A model generated the notes under the pieces. It saw only the letters and a list, made by a program, of their open reading frames with translations. It did no database searches and had not been told where the DNA came from. Shown piece after piece: positions 5,656 through 6,805 of a stretch of DNA of 6,805 nucleotides. The first letter of the stretch is position 1. Each line of letters begins with the position of its first letter. The translations under genes were made by a program, and so were the position numbers. Source of the stretch: Alcaligenaceae bacterium (GTDB lineage: Bacteria; Pseudomonadota; Gammaproteobacteria; Burkholderiales; Burkholderiaceae_B); the NCBI GenBank assembly GCA_012511095.1, contig JAAZGT010000230.1, positions 1 through 6,805 on the forward strand, written 5' to 3'.

Positions 5656-6805
5656 ATGGCTATGAACTTGTTTAATTCTTCCGTCTTTGTGTTATTAATC
5701 AGCCTCAGTACTGGTATTACATTGGCCCAAACCTCCACGACGGAATTATCTTGCCCCGCCCCCACAGCGGGTAACCCTTGTCATGGTGTTGGCAATAACC
5801 CAGGGCAAGTTCAATCAGTTGCAAACCCAATCGATGTCACCACGGGCAATAAATTCCAAGAGGAGCTTGATTACTTTGGTGGACCGCAAAATTCGGGGTT
5901 AGAGTTTTTCAGATATTACAACTCCACCCAATTAACACCTTCATTAATAGGTCAGGGGTGGCGCCATTCCTATAGCCGCAAACTGTATTTACAAGGCAAG
6001 CGCCCACAAATCTTGCTAGACGACAGCACTCGGCTTATGTTTGAACCACAGCAGGGTAATTTGATCAGCTCACGCAATAATGAGTACGGCAGTTTGCAAC
6101 GCATGCCCTTAAAGGATGTTGTTAATCGTATTGATTGGTCTACAGCTGCCATTCCCCCTTTTAAGCAGTCGCTGAGTCAATTTTTCTCAAGTGATTATTT
6201 AAAAACCTTGCGAGATGACCTTTGGCTTTGGGAGTATCCATCCAAGGCAATTGATGTATTCAATAGCAAAGGTAATTTGATCATCAGTCAAATGCCTGCG
6301 ACTGAGGCTGTCTTTATTGAGCGTGAAACCAAGCCTGGTCCCACCTATGAAGCAATCCTAAGGGTTCAAAATCAAAGCGAACTAAGTTTAGACTTTCATT
6401 ATGAAATCCTAGGTAAGGGTGCACGCCTAAGTCAAATAGATACCCCAACTGGTAGTTTATTATTTAAGCATGACCTTCCCAAAGACGAAGAAGAGCCGCG
6501 CCTTCGTGGCGTCACTCATTTTAATGAAGCAAAAGTTGTTTACGACTACCATGATGCATCGCAACAATCACCCTATTTACTACAACGAGCCAGACATTTC
6601 TCAGAGAGTACTCAAAAACCCTATAGAGACGTAGCTTGGGATTATGGTAGCCATGGTAAAGCTAAGCAAGTAACTTTTCATCGCCATGAGGGCCTTGATG
6701 CACCACTCTATATGAACTTAGACTATGTCAAAATCCCACAGCACAATGGCGATACAGGTCTAACTGAGCTGACTCAAACTTATAAACAACAACAAAGCAA
6801 AACTC
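5656..6805 (+). CDS. RHS/YD-repeat-type secreted protein, N-terminal part (3' end outside window)
   Basis: The frame stays open from ATG 5656 to the window end (383 codons) with no stop, so the gene is cut by the edge. An in-frame TGA lies immediately before the ATG, so the start is 5656 or the second ATG at 5662. Residues ~8-24 are hydrophobic and end in TLAQ, a likely Sec signal peptide cleaved after Ala24, although no Lys or Arg precedes the core. C33 and C42 follow in a Pro/Gly-rich linker. NPIDVTTGNKFQEELDY (57-73) and GWRHSY (101-106) are typical of the N-terminal DUF6531-type module of RHS proteins, whose large beta-shell encloses a variable C-terminal toxin. Canonical YD repeats are not yet evident within the visible part. 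Exported RHS-type proteins are often polymorphic toxins or surface proteins (family knowledge); the C-terminus and any immunity gene lie outside. The family call is good; a toxin role is inference. Confidence 0.82.
   Translation, partial: MAMNLFNSSVFVLLISLSTGITLAQTSTTELSCPAPTAGNPCHGVGNNPGQVQSVANPIDVTTGNKFQEELDYFGGPQNSGLEFFRYYNSTQLTPSLIGQGWRHSYSRKLYLQGKRPQILLDDSTRLMFEPQQGNLISSRNNEYGSLQRMPLKDVVNRIDWSTAAIPPFKQSLSQFFSSDYLKTLRDDLWLWEYPSKAIDVFNSKGNLIISQMPATEAVFIERETKPGPTYEAILRVQNQSELSLDFHYEILGKGARLSQIDTPTGSLLFKHDLPKDEEEPRLRGVTHFNEAKVVYDYHDASQQSPYLLQRARHFSESTQKPYRDVAWDYGSHGKAKQVTFHRHEGLDAPLYMNLDYVKIPQHNGDTGLTELTQTYKQQQSKT

Overview
The window looks like ordinary chromosome from a moderately AT-rich betaproteobacterium, most likely Burkholderiales/Alcaligenaceae. 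The reasons are a DUF1840-family protein, the long form of LeuA with a matching N-terminus, and a small four-cysteine protein of a kind I associate with that order. The genus is not determined; an Oligella- or Pelistega-like low-GC member of the family is only a guess.

Layout, left to right. Positions 1-1503 (+) hold the 3' part of prfC (peptide chain release factor 3), whose first ~38 codons lie before the window. Positions 1536-2114 (+) encode a membrane-anchored, envelope-facing protein of unknown function with four C-terminal cysteines. Positions 2198-2836 (+) encode an unrecognised protein with two membrane segments. Positions 2837-3341 are about 500 bases of leader sequence. They hold a candidate promoter and a small reading frame (2986-3174) ending in a dense block of leucine codons, placed just before leuA (3342-5045, +, 2-isopropylmalate synthase, long form). 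leuA ends at a strong factor-independent terminator (5083-5122). Converging on it from the other strand is a DUF1840 gene (5166-5537, -). A divergent intergenic region (5538-5655) then leads into the 5' part of an RHS/YD-repeat-type secreted protein (5656 to the window end, +), cut by the window edge.

How the parts relate. prfC serves translation termination; the two small genes after it are on the same strand but have no visible functional tie to it. The most interesting regulatory feature is the leuA leader. Leucine codons rare in leuA itself (CTC, CTA) are concentrated at the end of a small upstream frame, with alternative base pairings downstream. That suggests leucine-responsive attenuation of leucine synthesis, although I cannot find a textbook terminator hairpin there. 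The RHS-type gene is the start of what could be a polymorphic toxin or other large surface/secreted protein; its variable C-terminus and any immunity gene would lie beyond the window. No RNA genes, insertion sequences or CRISPR arrays were seen.
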